Below are positions 25,448 to 34,631 of a stretch of 62,200 bases of DNA, in pieces. Source of the stretch: Mycolicibacter algericus DSM 45454 (GTDB taxonomy: Bacteria; Actinomycetota; Actinomycetes; Mycobacteriales; Mycobacteriaceae). The stretch's first letter is position 1, and each line of letters opens with the position of its first letter. Where the stretch lies: contig NZ_MVHC01000021.1 of assembly GCF_002086455.1 (NCBI RefSeq), positions 1-62,200 of the forward strand, written 5' to 3'. The translations under genes and the position numbers were made by a program. The notes beneath the pieces were generated by a model, which had not been told where the DNA came from, ran no database searches, and saw only the letters and a list, made by a program, of their open reading frames with translations.

Positions 25448-26742
25448 CGACTGCGGCAAACCCCGTTACCTTCAATCAATTCGACGATTTCGACGTCACC
25501 ACGGTGGTGCGGAACGACCGTGTGCACGGCTCGGTGTACACCTCGCCGGAGATCTTCCGTCGTGAAATGAACACCATCTTCAAGACCGGCTGGGTCTACG
25601 TCGCCCACGAGAGCGAAGTCAGCGAGCGCGGCGATTACCTAACCCGGATGATCGGTTACAACCCGGTCGTAGTGGTGCGTAGTAAAGACGGTGTCGTGCG
25701 GGTGCTGCTGAACCGCTGCTCGCACCGCGCCAACAAGCTGTGCAATGCCGAGAAGGGTAACGCCAACGCGTTCCGCTGCCCCTATCACGGGTGGACATTC
25801 GGCAACAACGGCGCGCTGCAAGGCGTTCCGATGAGAGAGTGCTACGGCGACAACTTCAACGAGGTGCGTTCCGAGCTCGGGCTGGCACAGGCGCCGCGGG
25901 TGGACAGTTATGGCGGTTTCATCTTCGCGTCGCTGACACCAGACGGTGTGACACTGCGCGAACATCTCGGCGGAGCCACCCGCGCCATCGACCGGCTACT
26001 CAACCTGTCGCCCTCCCGCTCGATCGATCTACGAGCGAACTGGATGAAGCACCTGCACCATGCGAACTGGAAGATGGTGGTGGAGAACAACGTCGACGGT
26101 TATCACGCGCTGTTCACCCACGCATCGGTCTACGACGCGATCCGGCCGGCCAAGGTCTCGCACGTACCAACCAAGGTCGACGTGCTGGTCCGTGACATAG
26201 GCAATGGGCACTCCGAGATCGACTACAGCAACGAATACCGCAACCTCGACGAGGAATTCGTCTGGTACGGCCGGATCCCCCGAGCTAAGTTGCCACGCTA
26301 CGTCGATGCGCTGGAACAGGAGTATGGCCCGGATCAAGCCCACGATGCGCTGGTGGTCGGCCCGCCGCACACACTGATATGGCCCAACCTGTTTCTGGCG
26401 GAGATGAACGTAATGTTCGTTGAACCGCAGTTGCCCAACCGCACGATCGCCTACACCACCGCCGTGCTGATTCCCGGGCAGGACGAGCTGAACGAGCGAA
26501 CACTGCGTCGATCAGAGGGCGCCATGGGGCCGGCGGGCTTCCTGATCGCCGATGACGGCGAGATCGGCATGCGAAACCAAGCGGGGCTGGCGGCCGAGCA
26601 GCCGGAGTGGCTGGTGTTGTCGCGCGGGATGGGAAATGACGTGACGGACGAGACCGGAATCATCAACAGGGACAAGAGCGCCGAGACGCCACAACGCGGC
26701 TTCTATGCGCGCTGGGCCGAAGTTGTCGGCGGGAAGGCGTGA
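25444..26742 (+). CDS. Rieske non-heme iron oxygenase, alpha subunit
   Basis: 432 aa. The Rieske cluster ligands are C92-x-H94 (RCSHRANKLC) and C112-x2-H115 (RCPYHGWTF). The catalytic domain has ENNVDGYHALFTH with the bridging Asp at 219 and iron-binding His 222 and His 227. The length matches ring-hydroxylating dioxygenase alpha subunits. The beta subunit follows immediately. Its place between an Ltp/DUF35 pair and a CoA ligase suggests an aromatic or cyclic acid substrate. The reductase is not in the immediate neighbourhood. Confidence 0.9.
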   Translation: MTTAANPVTFNQFDDFDVTTVVRNDRVHGSVYTSPEIFRREMNTIFKTGWVYVAHESEVSERGDYLTRMIGYNPVVVVRSKDGVVRVLLNRCSHRANKLCNAEKGNANAFRCPYHGWTFGNNGALQGVPMRECYGDNFNEVRSELGLAQAPRVDSYGGFIFASLTPDGVTLREHLGGATRAIDRLLNLSPSRSIDLRANWMKHLHHANWKMVVENNVDGYHALFTHASVYDAIRPAKVSHVPTKVDVLVRDIGNGHSEIDYSNEYRNLDEEFVWYGRIPRAKLPRYVDALEQEYGPDQAHDALVVGPPHTLIWPNLFLAEMNVMFVEPQLPNRTIAYTTAVLIPGQDELNERTLRRSEGAMGPAGFLIADDGEIGMRNQAGLAAEQPEWLVLSRGMGNDVTDETGIINRDKSAETPQRGFYARWAEVVGGKA

Positions 26743-26746
26743 GGCG

Positions 26747-27262
26747 ATGACTGTTGAATCTCAACCGGTGACCCGCCCCGCAACACGGCCGATGCCGGAT
26801 GCCGACATTCTGGCATTTCTCTACCTTGAAGCCCGGCTGGCCGACGAGGGTCGCTACTCGGAGTGGGAATCGCTGTGGGCCGACGATGATGACGCGGTCG
26901 TATACCGGGTGCCGATGCACCCGGATGACGACCCACGCACCACCCTTGCCTACATCAATGACAACCGAAGGCGGATCAAAAGCCGGGTGGCCCAACTGAA
27001 CACCGGCAATCGACATTCCCAGACCCCGCCATCGGTGATGCGCCGGCTGATCTCAAACAGCGAGATCATCGATCAGACACCCGACTCGGTGACCGTCGAG
27101 TCCAACTTCGCGCTGTTCGAATACCGTTTGCGTCAACGGTTCTGGGCTGGCCGAGTGATTCACACCGTTCGTCGATCGGGAGAGGAGCTGCGCCTGGTAC
27201 GCAAGGTGGTACACCTGATCGACGCCGGCGGAGCGCTCGACACGCTGGCATTCTTGATATGA
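26747..27262 (+). CDS. Ring-hydroxylating dioxygenase beta subunit
   Basis: 171 aa. Beta-subunit features: an N-terminal helix (DILAFLYLEARLADEGRYSEWESLW), DDPRTTLAYINDNRRRIKSRVAQL and the SnoaL-like core (VTVESNFALFEYRLRQRFWAGRVIHTVRRSGEEL). It has no metal site and is structural in alpha3beta3 enzymes. ATG 26747 sits 5 bases after the alpha stop; its own stop overlaps the ligase ATG. Confidence 0.85.
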   Translation: MTVESQPVTRPATRPMPDADILAFLYLEARLADEGRYSEWESLWADDDDAVVYRVPMHPDDDPRTTLAYINDNRRRIKSRVAQLNTGNRHSQTPPSVMRRLISNSEIIDQTPDSVTVESNFALFEYRLRQRFWAGRVIHTVRRSGEELRLVRKVVHLIDAGGALDTLAFLI

Positions 27263-28875
27263 CGGCCATGCTGATCGGAGATATCGCCACCAACAACGCC
27301 CGGCGCTATCCGAGCAAGCGTGCCCTGGTCGACACCGACCGGGAACACACCTGGTCAGAGGTCGACGAGCGGGCCCGGCGGCTGGCGTCTTTGCTGGCCG
27401 ACCGGGGGCTGGCGCCTGGGGATCGGGTGCTGGTGATCGCCCGTAACTGCATCGAGTGGCCGGAGATCTCGTTCGGGCTGGCCAAGGCGGGGCTGATCGC
27501 GGTCCCCGTGAACATCCGGCTCGCGCCTGACGAACTCGCCCACGTCCGCGACGATTCCGGGGCGCGTGCCGTGATTATTCATGCCGACCACCTCGAGCGG
27601 TTCATCGACGAACTGGCGGGTTTGGCTGTGCTGTTGGGCATCGGTGCGCGCCAAGCGATCGGCGATAATGCGTTGATCACCGACTACGAGACCGCGTTGG
27701 CACACGCCCGGCCCGCCGCGCCGCAGCTGCGCCCCTGCCCCGATGACGTCGCGGTCATCCTGTATACCAGTGGCACCACCGGACGGGCCAAGGGCGTGAT
27801 GCACACCCATCGCGGACTGCTCTACCAGGCTGCCGACACAAACCTGGTCACTGAGGCCAACCGATCCGATGTGATGCTGGCCACGACGCCGTTCTTCACC
27901 GCGGGTGGGATGGTGCGCACCGTATCGTGGCTCTACCTCGGTCAAACCATGGTGATCCACCAGCGGTTCGACCCACAGGCCGTGATCGACGAAATCGAGC
28001 GTAGCAGAATCACTTTCACGACGTTCATTCCGACCATGTTGCACCGGACGCTGTCCATCCTCGAGGAGGGTCCACGCCGCGATATGTCCAGTCTGCGCCG
28101 GATCTCCTATGGCTCGGCACCGGTTCCGCCGGGACTGGCGCGCAAGGCGATGGACCTTCTCGGCTGCGATCTCCAACAGCGCTATGGCTTGACCGAGTGT
28201 GGCGGCCAGGCGACGATCTTGACTCCGCGGGACCATCGCGACATCGTCGCCGGCAAGACCTCGATCGCCACGTCGTGCGGTCAGGAGACACCGATGTGCT
28301 CGATACGCATCATCGATTCCGAGGGAAATGAGGCTCCCGCCGGAGACGTTGGCGAGATCGTCATCGTCAGCCCGGCCAACGCGATCGGGTACTGGAACCG
28401 GCCGGAACAGACCGCCGAGGCATTCCGCCCCGACGGGTTGCACACCGGCGACCTGGGTTACCTCGATACCGAGAACTACTTGCATATCACGGGCCGCATG
28501 ACCGACATGATCATTTCTGGAGGCTTCAACGTCTACCCCGCGGAGATCGAACGGGTTATCGCACAGCATTCCGGCGTTGACCTGGTCGCGGTGGTCGGCG
28601 TACCCGACCCGGAGTGGGGGGAGACGCCCGTCGCGGCGGTGATCCCTAAGCCACACGTCACCGACCTGGGCGAACTCACCGCTGAACTGACCGTGCTGTG
28701 CCGAGCAGAGCTGGCCGGCTACAAGCAGCCCCGCCGGTTCGAGTTCTGCGAGGAGTTCCCGCTAGGGCCAGCCGGCAAGATCCTCAAACGGGAGATAGTT
28801 AGTCAGGTCATCGAGGGCAACAGCGCGGCTGCGAGAATGTCGGTGCTATCCGGGCCCAACAAGGAGCGGCCGTGA
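27259..28875 (+). CDS. Acyl-CoA synthetase / AMP-dependent ligase
   Basis: 538 aa. Motifs: VILYTSGTTGRAKGVMHTHRG (P-loop), RYGLTECGGQATI, GLHTGDLGYLDTENYLHITG and RMTDMIISGGFNVYPAEIERVI, with the catalytic Lys region FPLGPAGKILKREI. It makes a CoA thioester from a carboxylic acid. It overlaps both the dioxygenase beta gene and the crotonase gene by 4 bases, so its substrate is probably that of the Rieske enzyme or its product. Confidence 0.87.
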   Translation: MTAMLIGDIATNNARRYPSKRALVDTDREHTWSEVDERARRLASLLADRGLAPGDRVLVIARNCIEWPEISFGLAKAGLIAVPVNIRLAPDELAHVRDDSGARAVIIHADHLERFIDELAGLAVLLGIGARQAIGDNALITDYETALAHARPAAPQLRPCPDDVAVILYTSGTTGRAKGVMHTHRGLLYQAADTNLVTEANRSDVMLATTPFFTAGGMVRTVSWLYLGQTMVIHQRFDPQAVIDEIERSRITFTTFIPTMLHRTLSILEEGPRRDMSSLRRISYGSAPVPPGLARKAMDLLGCDLQQRYGLTECGGQATILTPRDHRDIVAGKTSIATSCGQETPMCSIRIIDSEGNEAPAGDVGEIVIVSPANAIGYWNRPEQTAEAFRPDGLHTGDLGYLDTENYLHITGRMTDMIISGGFNVYPAEIERVIAQHSGVDLVAVVGVPDPEWGETPVAAVIPKPHVTDLGELTAELTVLCRAELAGYKQPRRFEFCEEFPLGPAGKILKREIVSQVIEGNSAAARMSVLSGPNKERP

Positions 28876-29657
28876 CCGACTTGGACAAGCTCACCACGAT
28901 CGAGTTCGACGTCGCCGACCACGTCGCCACGGTGACACTGAATCGGCCCGACAAACTAAACAGCTTCAATAAAGCGATGGCCGGTGAACTCTGCGCGGCA
29001 TGGGCCCGGGTCCGTGGCGACGACGACATCCGCGTCGTAGTGCTGCGCGCCAACGGCGACCGGGCGTTCTGCACCGGGATCGACGTCTCCGAGGGCACCT
29101 GGTGGACGCACCAGCCGATCTTCAACCAGGAAGATCCCGGAGCCGTCCTGGGGCCGAAGGCACACAAGGTGTGGAAGCCGGTGATCGCCGCCCTGCACGG
29201 GATCGTCGCCGGTGGTGCGATGTACTTCGTCAACGAATGTGATTTCTCGATCTGCGCGGAGACCGCGACCTTTTTCGACCCGCACGCCAACGTAGGCATC
29301 GTCTCGGCCCTGGAGCCGATGGGCATGCTGGGACTCGGGGTTCCCTACGGCGAGGTGATGCGGTGGGCGCTGCTCGGCAGCGAGGAGCGGTTGACCGCCC
29401 AGACCGCGTTGCGCATCGGACTGGTTACCGAGATCGTGCCCGACGAGCGGTTGCGCGACCGGGCCGCCGAACTGGCCGCCGAGATCGCCGCCCGCCGCCC
29501 TCAAGGTGTTCAGGGCACGGTGCGAGCAATGTGGGAGGCCCGGGATCTCTCGCCGAGCCTGCGGCAGCGCCATGGCATGGCTTACACCCACCTCGGAAAC
29601 GCCGGTGACGGCCGCAGCGACTCGCGTACCAACAAGAAACCGCCACGGACGCGCTGA
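28872..29657 (+). CDS. Enoyl-CoA hydratase/isomerase (crotonase) family protein
   Basis: 261 aa. Crotonase features: VATVTLNRPDKLNSFNKAMA, DRAFCTGIDVSEG (first oxyanion-hole part), ALHGIVAGGAMYFVNECDF (second) and a C-terminal tail rich in basic residues. Catalytic Glu positions are not obvious (VGIVSALEPMGMLG), so isomerase, hydratase or hydrolase activity are all open. The GTG start overlaps the ligase stop. Confidence 0.83.
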   Translation: MTDLDKLTTIEFDVADHVATVTLNRPDKLNSFNKAMAGELCAAWARVRGDDDIRVVVLRANGDRAFCTGIDVSEGTWWTHQPIFNQEDPGAVLGPKAHKVWKPVIAALHGIVAGGAMYFVNECDFSICAETATFFDPHANVGIVSALEPMGMLGLGVPYGEVMRWALLGSEERLTAQTALRIGLVTEIVPDERLRDRAAELAAEIAARRPQGVQGTVRAMWEARDLSPSLRQRHGMAYTHLGNAGDGRSDSRTNKKPPRTR

Positions 29658-29662
29658 GGACG

Positions 29663-31156
29663 ATGATGACCGAGACAGCGACTCAACAACTGGCTGCGTT
29701 CGAGCTACTAATCGGCGGTGAGCAGACCCCCGCCGTCTCCGGTGCGACCTACGACAGCGTCGATCCGTTCACCGGCCGTACGTGGGCCAGGGTCCCCGAT
29801 GCGAGCGCCGCCGACGTCGACCGTGCGGTGGCTGCCGCACGAGCCGCGCTGAACGGGCCGTGGGGCGAGCTCACTGCGACCGCCCGCGGCAAACTTCTGT
29901 GGAGGCTCGGCGAAATCGTCGCACGCGAGGCCGAGAGCCTGGCCGATCTTGAGGTCCGCGACGGCGGAAAGCTGGTGCGCGAGATGGTCGGACAGATGCG
30001 CTCACTGCCGGACTACTACTTCTACTACGCCGGACTCGCTGACAAGCTTCAGGGCGAGGTGATCCCGACCGACAAGCGAAACTACTTGGTCTATACCCGT
30101 CATGAACCGGTCGGGGTGGTCGGCGCGATCACGCCGTGGAACTCACCGCTATTACTGCTGACCTGGAAGCTGGCTGCAGGCCTGGCAGCGGGATGCACGT
30201 TTGTGATCAAACCCAGTGACCACACACCGACTTCGACGCTGGCATTCGCGAAGTTGTTCGCCGAGGCGGGTTTCCCGCCCGGGGTGGTCAACGTCGTCAC
30301 CGGATGGGGGCCCGAGACGGGTGCCGCGTTAGCGGCACATCCGGACGTGGACAAAATTGCCTTCACCGGCTCGACGGCGACCGGCATTCAGGTCGGCAAG
30401 ACCGCGATCGAGAATATGACCCGGTTCAGCCTCGAGTTGGGCGGCAAATCGGCTCAAGTGGTTTTCGATGACGCCGACCTCGATGCGGCCGCTAACGGTG
30501 TCATCGCGGGCGTGTTCGCCGCCACCGGCCAGACGTGCCTGGCCGGGTCACGGCTACTGGTGCACGAAAACGTCGCCGAGGAGTTGGTGCACAAGGTCAT
30601 CGCGCGGGCATCGACGATCAAGCTCGGCGACCCGAAAGATCCCGGCACCGAAATGGGCCCAGTGGCCAATCGGCCCCAGTACGAAAAGGTGTTATCGCAT
30701 TTCGCTTCCGCACGCGAACAGGGTGCAACGATTGCCTATGGCGGCGAACCCGCTGGCGACCTCGGGGGTTTCTTCGTCAAGCCGACAGTCCTGACCGGGG
30801 TGAACCCGTCGATGCGGGCGGTGGCCGAAGAGATTTTCGGCCCGGTTTTGGCGGTGATGCCGTTCAGCGACGAAGACGAAGCAATCGCAGCGGCCAACGC
30901 CACCGAATTCGGCCTGGCCGCTGCGGTGTGGACCAAGGACGTCCACCGGGCGCACCGGGTCGCGGCCAGGCTCCGAGCGGGGACGGTGTGGGTCAACACA
31001 TATCGGGTTGTCGCACCCCACGTGCCATTCGGCGGCGTCGGGCACAGCGGCATCGGCCGCGAAAACGGCATCGCGGCCATCAAGGATTTCACCGAGACCA
31101 AAGCGGTGTGGGTGGAACTGTCCGGGGCAACCCGTGATCCATTCACGCTCGGATGA
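29663..31156 (+). CDS. NAD(P)-dependent aldehyde dehydrogenase
   Basis: 497 aa, normal family length. Motifs: VGAITPWNSPLLLLTWKLAAGLAAG, FVIKPSDHTP, FTGSTATGIQVG, LELGGKSAQVVFDDADLD (general-base Glu) and ATGQTCLAGSRLLV (nucleophile Cys). The end GGVGHSGIGRENG is typical. It oxidises an aldehyde to an acid. Start 29663 is 5 bases after the crotonase stop, with a second ATG directly behind. Confidence 0.9.
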   Translation: MMTETATQQLAAFELLIGGEQTPAVSGATYDSVDPFTGRTWARVPDASAADVDRAVAAARAALNGPWGELTATARGKLLWRLGEIVAREAESLADLEVRDGGKLVREMVGQMRSLPDYYFYYAGLADKLQGEVIPTDKRNYLVYTRHEPVGVVGAITPWNSPLLLLTWKLAAGLAAGCTFVIKPSDHTPTSTLAFAKLFAEAGFPPGVVNVVTGWGPETGAALAAHPDVDKIAFTGSTATGIQVGKTAIENMTRFSLELGGKSAQVVFDDADLDAAANGVIAGVFAATGQTCLAGSRLLVHENVAEELVHKVIARASTIKLGDPKDPGTEMGPVANRPQYEKVLSHFASAREQGATIAYGGEPAGDLGGFFVKPTVLTGVNPSMRAVAEEIFGPVLAVMPFSDEDEAIAAANATEFGLAAAVWTKDVHRAHRVAARLRAGTVWVNTYRVVAPHVPFGGVGHSGIGRENGIAAIKDFTETKAVWVELSGATRDPFTLG

Positions 31157-31180
31157 GCGTCGAACCAACAAGGAGACCAC

Positions 31181-31771
31181 ATGACTATCGACTTCGATGC
31201 GGCCAACAGCGTTCTGGCCGGCTTGCGGCCGTTTCCGGTTGCCGTCACCACAATCGACGACGACGTCGCCAACGGACTGATGTCGCTGTCGGCCGGCTCG
31301 GCGGGCATTGTGCCGGAGCTGCCGCGGGCCACCGTCAGCCTGACCAAGTACAACAAGACCCACGACATGCTGGTGAACTCCGGAGTTTTCGCGATGCACA
31401 TGCTGTCCGCAGGTGCTGACGAGATCGACAAATCGCTGGAGATCCTGATGACGCTCGGCGGCAGTTCGGGGCGCGACGGAGACAAGATCTCGAAGCTGCG
31501 GACCAGGGCAGGCGTCACCGGCTCCCCGATCCTGCTGGACGCGCACAGTTATGTGGAATGCCGGGTCACCGGCGCGCTGGATAATGACGAAAACACCATT
31601 TTCGTCGGTGACGTGGTAGCCGCGGAGCTGTTCAGCTCGGCGCAACGGCTGCGGATCGGCGAGGCCTGGAGCAAGCTGCCGCAGGAGTGGATCGAGCAGT
31701 ACGAGGCCAACCACGTTCCGCAGCTGGAAAATGCGCGTCAGCACCGGCTCGCCGCGGCGCAGCGAGCATAG
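31181..31771 (+). CDS. Flavin reductase family protein (FMN-binding split barrel)
   Basis: 196 aa. The sequence FPVAVTTIDDDVANGLMSLS, ELPRATVSLTKYNKTHDMLV and NSGVFAMHML is the pattern of flavin reductase domains such as HsaB/HpaC. They supply reduced flavin to a partner monooxygenase. AAGGAGACC precedes the ATG. The next gene starts directly at its stop (TAG then ATG), so the acyl-CoA-dehydrogenase-fold protein may be its partner. Confidence 0.82.
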   Translation: MTIDFDAANSVLAGLRPFPVAVTTIDDDVANGLMSLSAGSAGIVPELPRATVSLTKYNKTHDMLVNSGVFAMHMLSAGADEIDKSLEILMTLGGSSGRDGDKISKLRTRAGVTGSPILLDAHSYVECRVTGALDNDENTIFVGDVVAAELFSSAQRLRIGEAWSKLPQEWIEQYEANHVPQLENARQHRLAAAQRA

Positions 31772-32947
31772 ATGCCCGGTCTGGACGCGGCAACGGCCGG
31801 AGCCTGGGAGCTGCCGGAGGAGCTGATCATGCTCCGCGGCACGGTACGGCGGTTCATGGCGGCTTACGTTCATCCCCTTGAGGCGAAGCTGGAACACGAC
31901 ACCGTCGGCCTACCGCGCGAAGAGCTCGTCGAATTGCAGGCTAAGGCACGGGAGCTCGGCCTGTGGGCACTACAGACACCAGAGGAGTTCGGCGGCGCCG
32001 GACTCAGCGTTCTCGGTCAAGTCGTCGTCGCCGAGGAGGCGTCCAAATGCCGGATGGGGGCATTCTTCCCGGCCCTCGGTGCGTTCGGCGGAAACCCCCC
32101 CAACGTCATGTTCAAGGCGTCACCCGAGCAATTCGCCAAGTACGCCCGGCCCATTATCGACGGCGCGATGACCAAGGCGTATACCGCTATCACCGAGGCG
32201 GCGGGCGGATCCGATCCGGCCCGGGCGATTCAGCTCAAGGCTGTGCGCGACGGGGATGCTTATGTGCTCAATGGCTCGAAGATGTGGATTTCGCACGCAC
32301 CAAGTGCCGACTGGGGGGTGGTGTACGCCCGTACCGGTGAGGGACGCAACGGGATCTCCTGCTTCATCGTCGAAAAGGACACGCCTGGACTCACTTTCCA
32401 CCGGATCGGGGTGATGGCGTCGTTCGCGCCCTACGAGCTGCATTTCGACAATGTCCGCATTCCTGACGACCAACTGATCGGCGAGGAGGGGCAGGGCTTC
32501 GCCCTAGCCAGTGACTTCCTCGTGCACGGCAGGATCATCTACCCGGCCGGCCCCATCGGCATCGCGCAGTCAGCCCTCGAAGAGGCCTGTCAATGGGCCC
32601 GCGACCGAGATGTGTTCGGAGGCAAGCTTGCCGACAAGCAGGGCATCCAATGGATGCTCGTCGACAGCGAGGTGGAGTTGCGCGCCGCACGACTGCTGAT
32701 GTATCAAGCGGCGTGGAACATCGACCTACGCTACGCTGATGTGCGAACAGACGCGTCCATCGCCAAGCTGTACGGTACCGAGGCTGCCTACCGGGTGCTC
32801 GATCGCTGCATCCAGATCCACGGCGCCTTGGGACTGTCCAAGGAACTACCGCTCGAGCGCTGGTTCCGCGACCTGCGGGTCAAACGTCTAGGCGAAGGTT
32901 CCAGCGAGGTTCAGCGGGAAATCATCGCCCGCTCACTGTTGCGATAG
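31772..32947 (+). CDS. Acyl-CoA dehydrogenase-family protein
   Basis: 391 aa. Motifs: LWALQTPEEFGGAGLSVLGQVVVAEEA, AYTAITEAAGGSDPARAIQLKA, GSKMWISHAPSADWGVVYAR, RDVFGGKLADKQGIQWMLVD and the C-terminal GEGSSEVQREIIARSLLR. The fold and tail favour a dehydrogenase. Because a flavin reductase gene abuts it, a flavin monooxygenase of the HsaA/DszC type is an alternative. Confidence 0.83.
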   Translation: MPGLDAATAGAWELPEELIMLRGTVRRFMAAYVHPLEAKLEHDTVGLPREELVELQAKARELGLWALQTPEEFGGAGLSVLGQVVVAEEASKCRMGAFFPALGAFGGNPPNVMFKASPEQFAKYARPIIDGAMTKAYTAITEAAGGSDPARAIQLKAVRDGDAYVLNGSKMWISHAPSADWGVVYARTGEGRNGISCFIVEKDTPGLTFHRIGVMASFAPYELHFDNVRIPDDQLIGEEGQGFALASDFLVHGRIIYPAGPIGIAQSALEEACQWARDRDVFGGKLADKQGIQWMLVDSEVELRAARLLMYQAAWNIDLRYADVRTDASIAKLYGTEAAYRVLDRCIQIHGALGLSKELPLERWFRDLRVKRLGEGSSEVQREIIARSLLR

Positions 32948-32954
32948 GAGCGCT

Positions 32955-33866
32955 GTGCGGTACAACCTGATGTTCCCGATGCGAGCGGTCAAGCACTGGG
33001 CCCAATGGAGCCAGGGCGCGAGCCTCGGCGACGTGGCCAAGCTGGTGGAACAGGCTGGTTTCGACGGTTTTTCGATGTCGGAGCACCCATACCCCGACCG
33101 CGAGTGGCTGGCCCGCGGCGGTCATCACGCGTTCGACCCGTTCGTGTCGCTGAGTTTCGCTGCGGCCGCCACCACCCGTATCCGAGTGATGACTTACATC
33201 CTGGTGTCGGGCTACCGCAGTCCCTACTTGACCGCCAAATCGGCCGCCAGCTTGGACCTGCTGTCCGGCGGCCGCTTTACGCTGGGAACCGGCGCCGGCT
33301 ACCTCAAGTCGGAGTTTGACGCCTTGGGCGCTGACTTCGGCCGGCGGGGCGCGTTGCTAGATGAGGCGATCCAAGCCTGGAAGGCCACTTGGGCTGGTGA
33401 TGAGCACGGCGGTCCGGAGTTCGGGGTGAGCGACCATGTCGCCCTTCCGCTGCCGGTGACGCCGGGTGGTCCGCCGATCTGGATAGGCGGCAACAGCGCT
33501 GCTGCCCGGCGCCGCGTCGTCGAGGTCGCCGACGGCTGGATGCCGATGGCGGCATCCGGTGAGATGGCGGCGATCACCCGCGCCCAGCCCTTGGAAGACA
33601 TTGCCACCCTGGCTGAATGGATCGCCGTCGTCAACAAGCGCCGCGCCGAACTGGGTCGCGGCCAGGCCGACGTGTCCTTCGTCCCGTTCGAAGCGGACCT
33701 GCTGGTCAGCGGCGACTGCGAGGCGTTCTGCTCGGCGGTGCGGCCCCAACGCGCCGCGTACGGCGACGCCGGTGTCACCTGGATCACCGTCGAACCGGCC
33801 AGCCGCAGCTTCAGTGACTTTCGCACCGACATCGACGCCCTGGCGTCACAACTGATCCACCGCTGA
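32955..33866 (+). CDS. LLM-class F420-dependent oxidoreductase
   Basis: 303 aa. Luciferase-like TIM barrel: LVEQAGFDGFSMSEHPYPD, TTRIRVMTYILVSGYRSPYLTAKSAASLDLLSGGRFTLGTGAGYLKSEFDALG and PPIWIGGNSAAARRRVVEVADGWMP. It matches an F420-type family of mycobacteria, acting as hydride-transfer enzyme or monooxygenase. GTG 32955 has AGGAG upstream; it lies 7 nt after the previous stop. Confidence 0.85.
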   Translation: MRYNLMFPMRAVKHWAQWSQGASLGDVAKLVEQAGFDGFSMSEHPYPDREWLARGGHHAFDPFVSLSFAAAATTRIRVMTYILVSGYRSPYLTAKSAASLDLLSGGRFTLGTGAGYLKSEFDALGADFGRRGALLDEAIQAWKATWAGDEHGGPEFGVSDHVALPLPVTPGGPPIWIGGNSAAARRRVVEVADGWMPMAASGEMAAITRAQPLEDIATLAEWIAVVNKRRAELGRGQADVSFVPFEADLLVSGDCEAFCSAVRPQRAAYGDAGVTWITVEPASRSFSDFRTDIDALASQLIHR

Positions 33867-33886
33867 CCATTGAAGGACCCGCTGCC

Positions 33887-34624
33887 ATGCCACTGCCGGA
33901 TTTGGTGCTCGTCCACGGCGGCGAACACGCAGGCGATTGCTGGGATCTGACCGTCGCCGAGCTACGTCGGCAGGCACCGGAATTGCGCACGCTCGCGGTG
34001 AACCTGCCCGGCCACGGCGGCAAGCCGGGAAACCTGGCGACGGACACCATCGGCGACTGGGTGAATTCGGTGGTCGCCGACGTCGAGGAAGCCGGGCTCG
34101 GTGACATCGTGATCGTTGGTCATTCGATGGCTGGAGTGACGGTGCCCGGCGTCGTCACCAAACTGGGTTCACCGCGCGTTCGGGAGATGATCCTGGCCAC
34201 CGCCTTCGTACCACCGCAGGGTTCGGCCATCGTGGACACCCTCGACGGACCGCTGGCCTGGTTCGCCCGACGTGCTGCGAGGATCGGCAGACCGATGATG
34301 GCTCCGAAGCCTGCGGCCCGGTACGCGTTCTGCAACGGTATGACGCGGGAACAGCGCAGATTCACACTGTCCCGGCTGTACCCGGAGTCGACGCGCATTA
34401 TCGCCGAGCCCGTCGACCGCAGCGGCCTGCCCCAGGACGTGCCGCGGACGTGGATCCTGACCACCAGCGACCGGGCGCTTTCCGTCCAGTCCCAGCACGC
34501 CAGCATCGAGGCGCTCGGCGGCGTGCAAACGGTGATCGCCCTCGACGCCTGTCATGACGTGATGGTCAGCCATCCAGAGCTGCTGGCGCGCACGCTGATC
34601 GAACGGTGCAGAGTGTATTGCTGA
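33887..34624 (+). CDS. Alpha/beta hydrolase
   Basis: 245 aa. It has LVLVHGGEHAGDCWDLTVAE (oxyanion region), VNLPGHGGKPGN, the elbow VIVGHSMAGVTVPG with the Ser nucleophile, and ALDACHDVMVSHPELLA carrying the catalytic His. Length and motifs resemble salicylate-esterase/MhpC-like small hydrolases. It is likely an esterase or thioester hydrolase within the operon. Confidence 0.82.
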   Translation: MPLPDLVLVHGGEHAGDCWDLTVAELRRQAPELRTLAVNLPGHGGKPGNLATDTIGDWVNSVVADVEEAGLGDIVIVGHSMAGVTVPGVVTKLGSPRVREMILATAFVPPQGSAIVDTLDGPLAWFARRAARIGRPMMAPKPAARYAFCNGMTREQRRFTLSRLYPESTRIIAEPVDRSGLPQDVPRTWILTTSDRALSVQSQHASIEALGGVQTVIALDACHDVMVSHPELLARTLIERCRVYC

Positions 34625-34631
34625 CGAAACC

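Noticed and set aside
27355..28656. 433-codon minus-strand open frame
   Set aside because: Antisense to a ligase with intact motifs; composition is His/Arg/Gly-rich and not protein-like.
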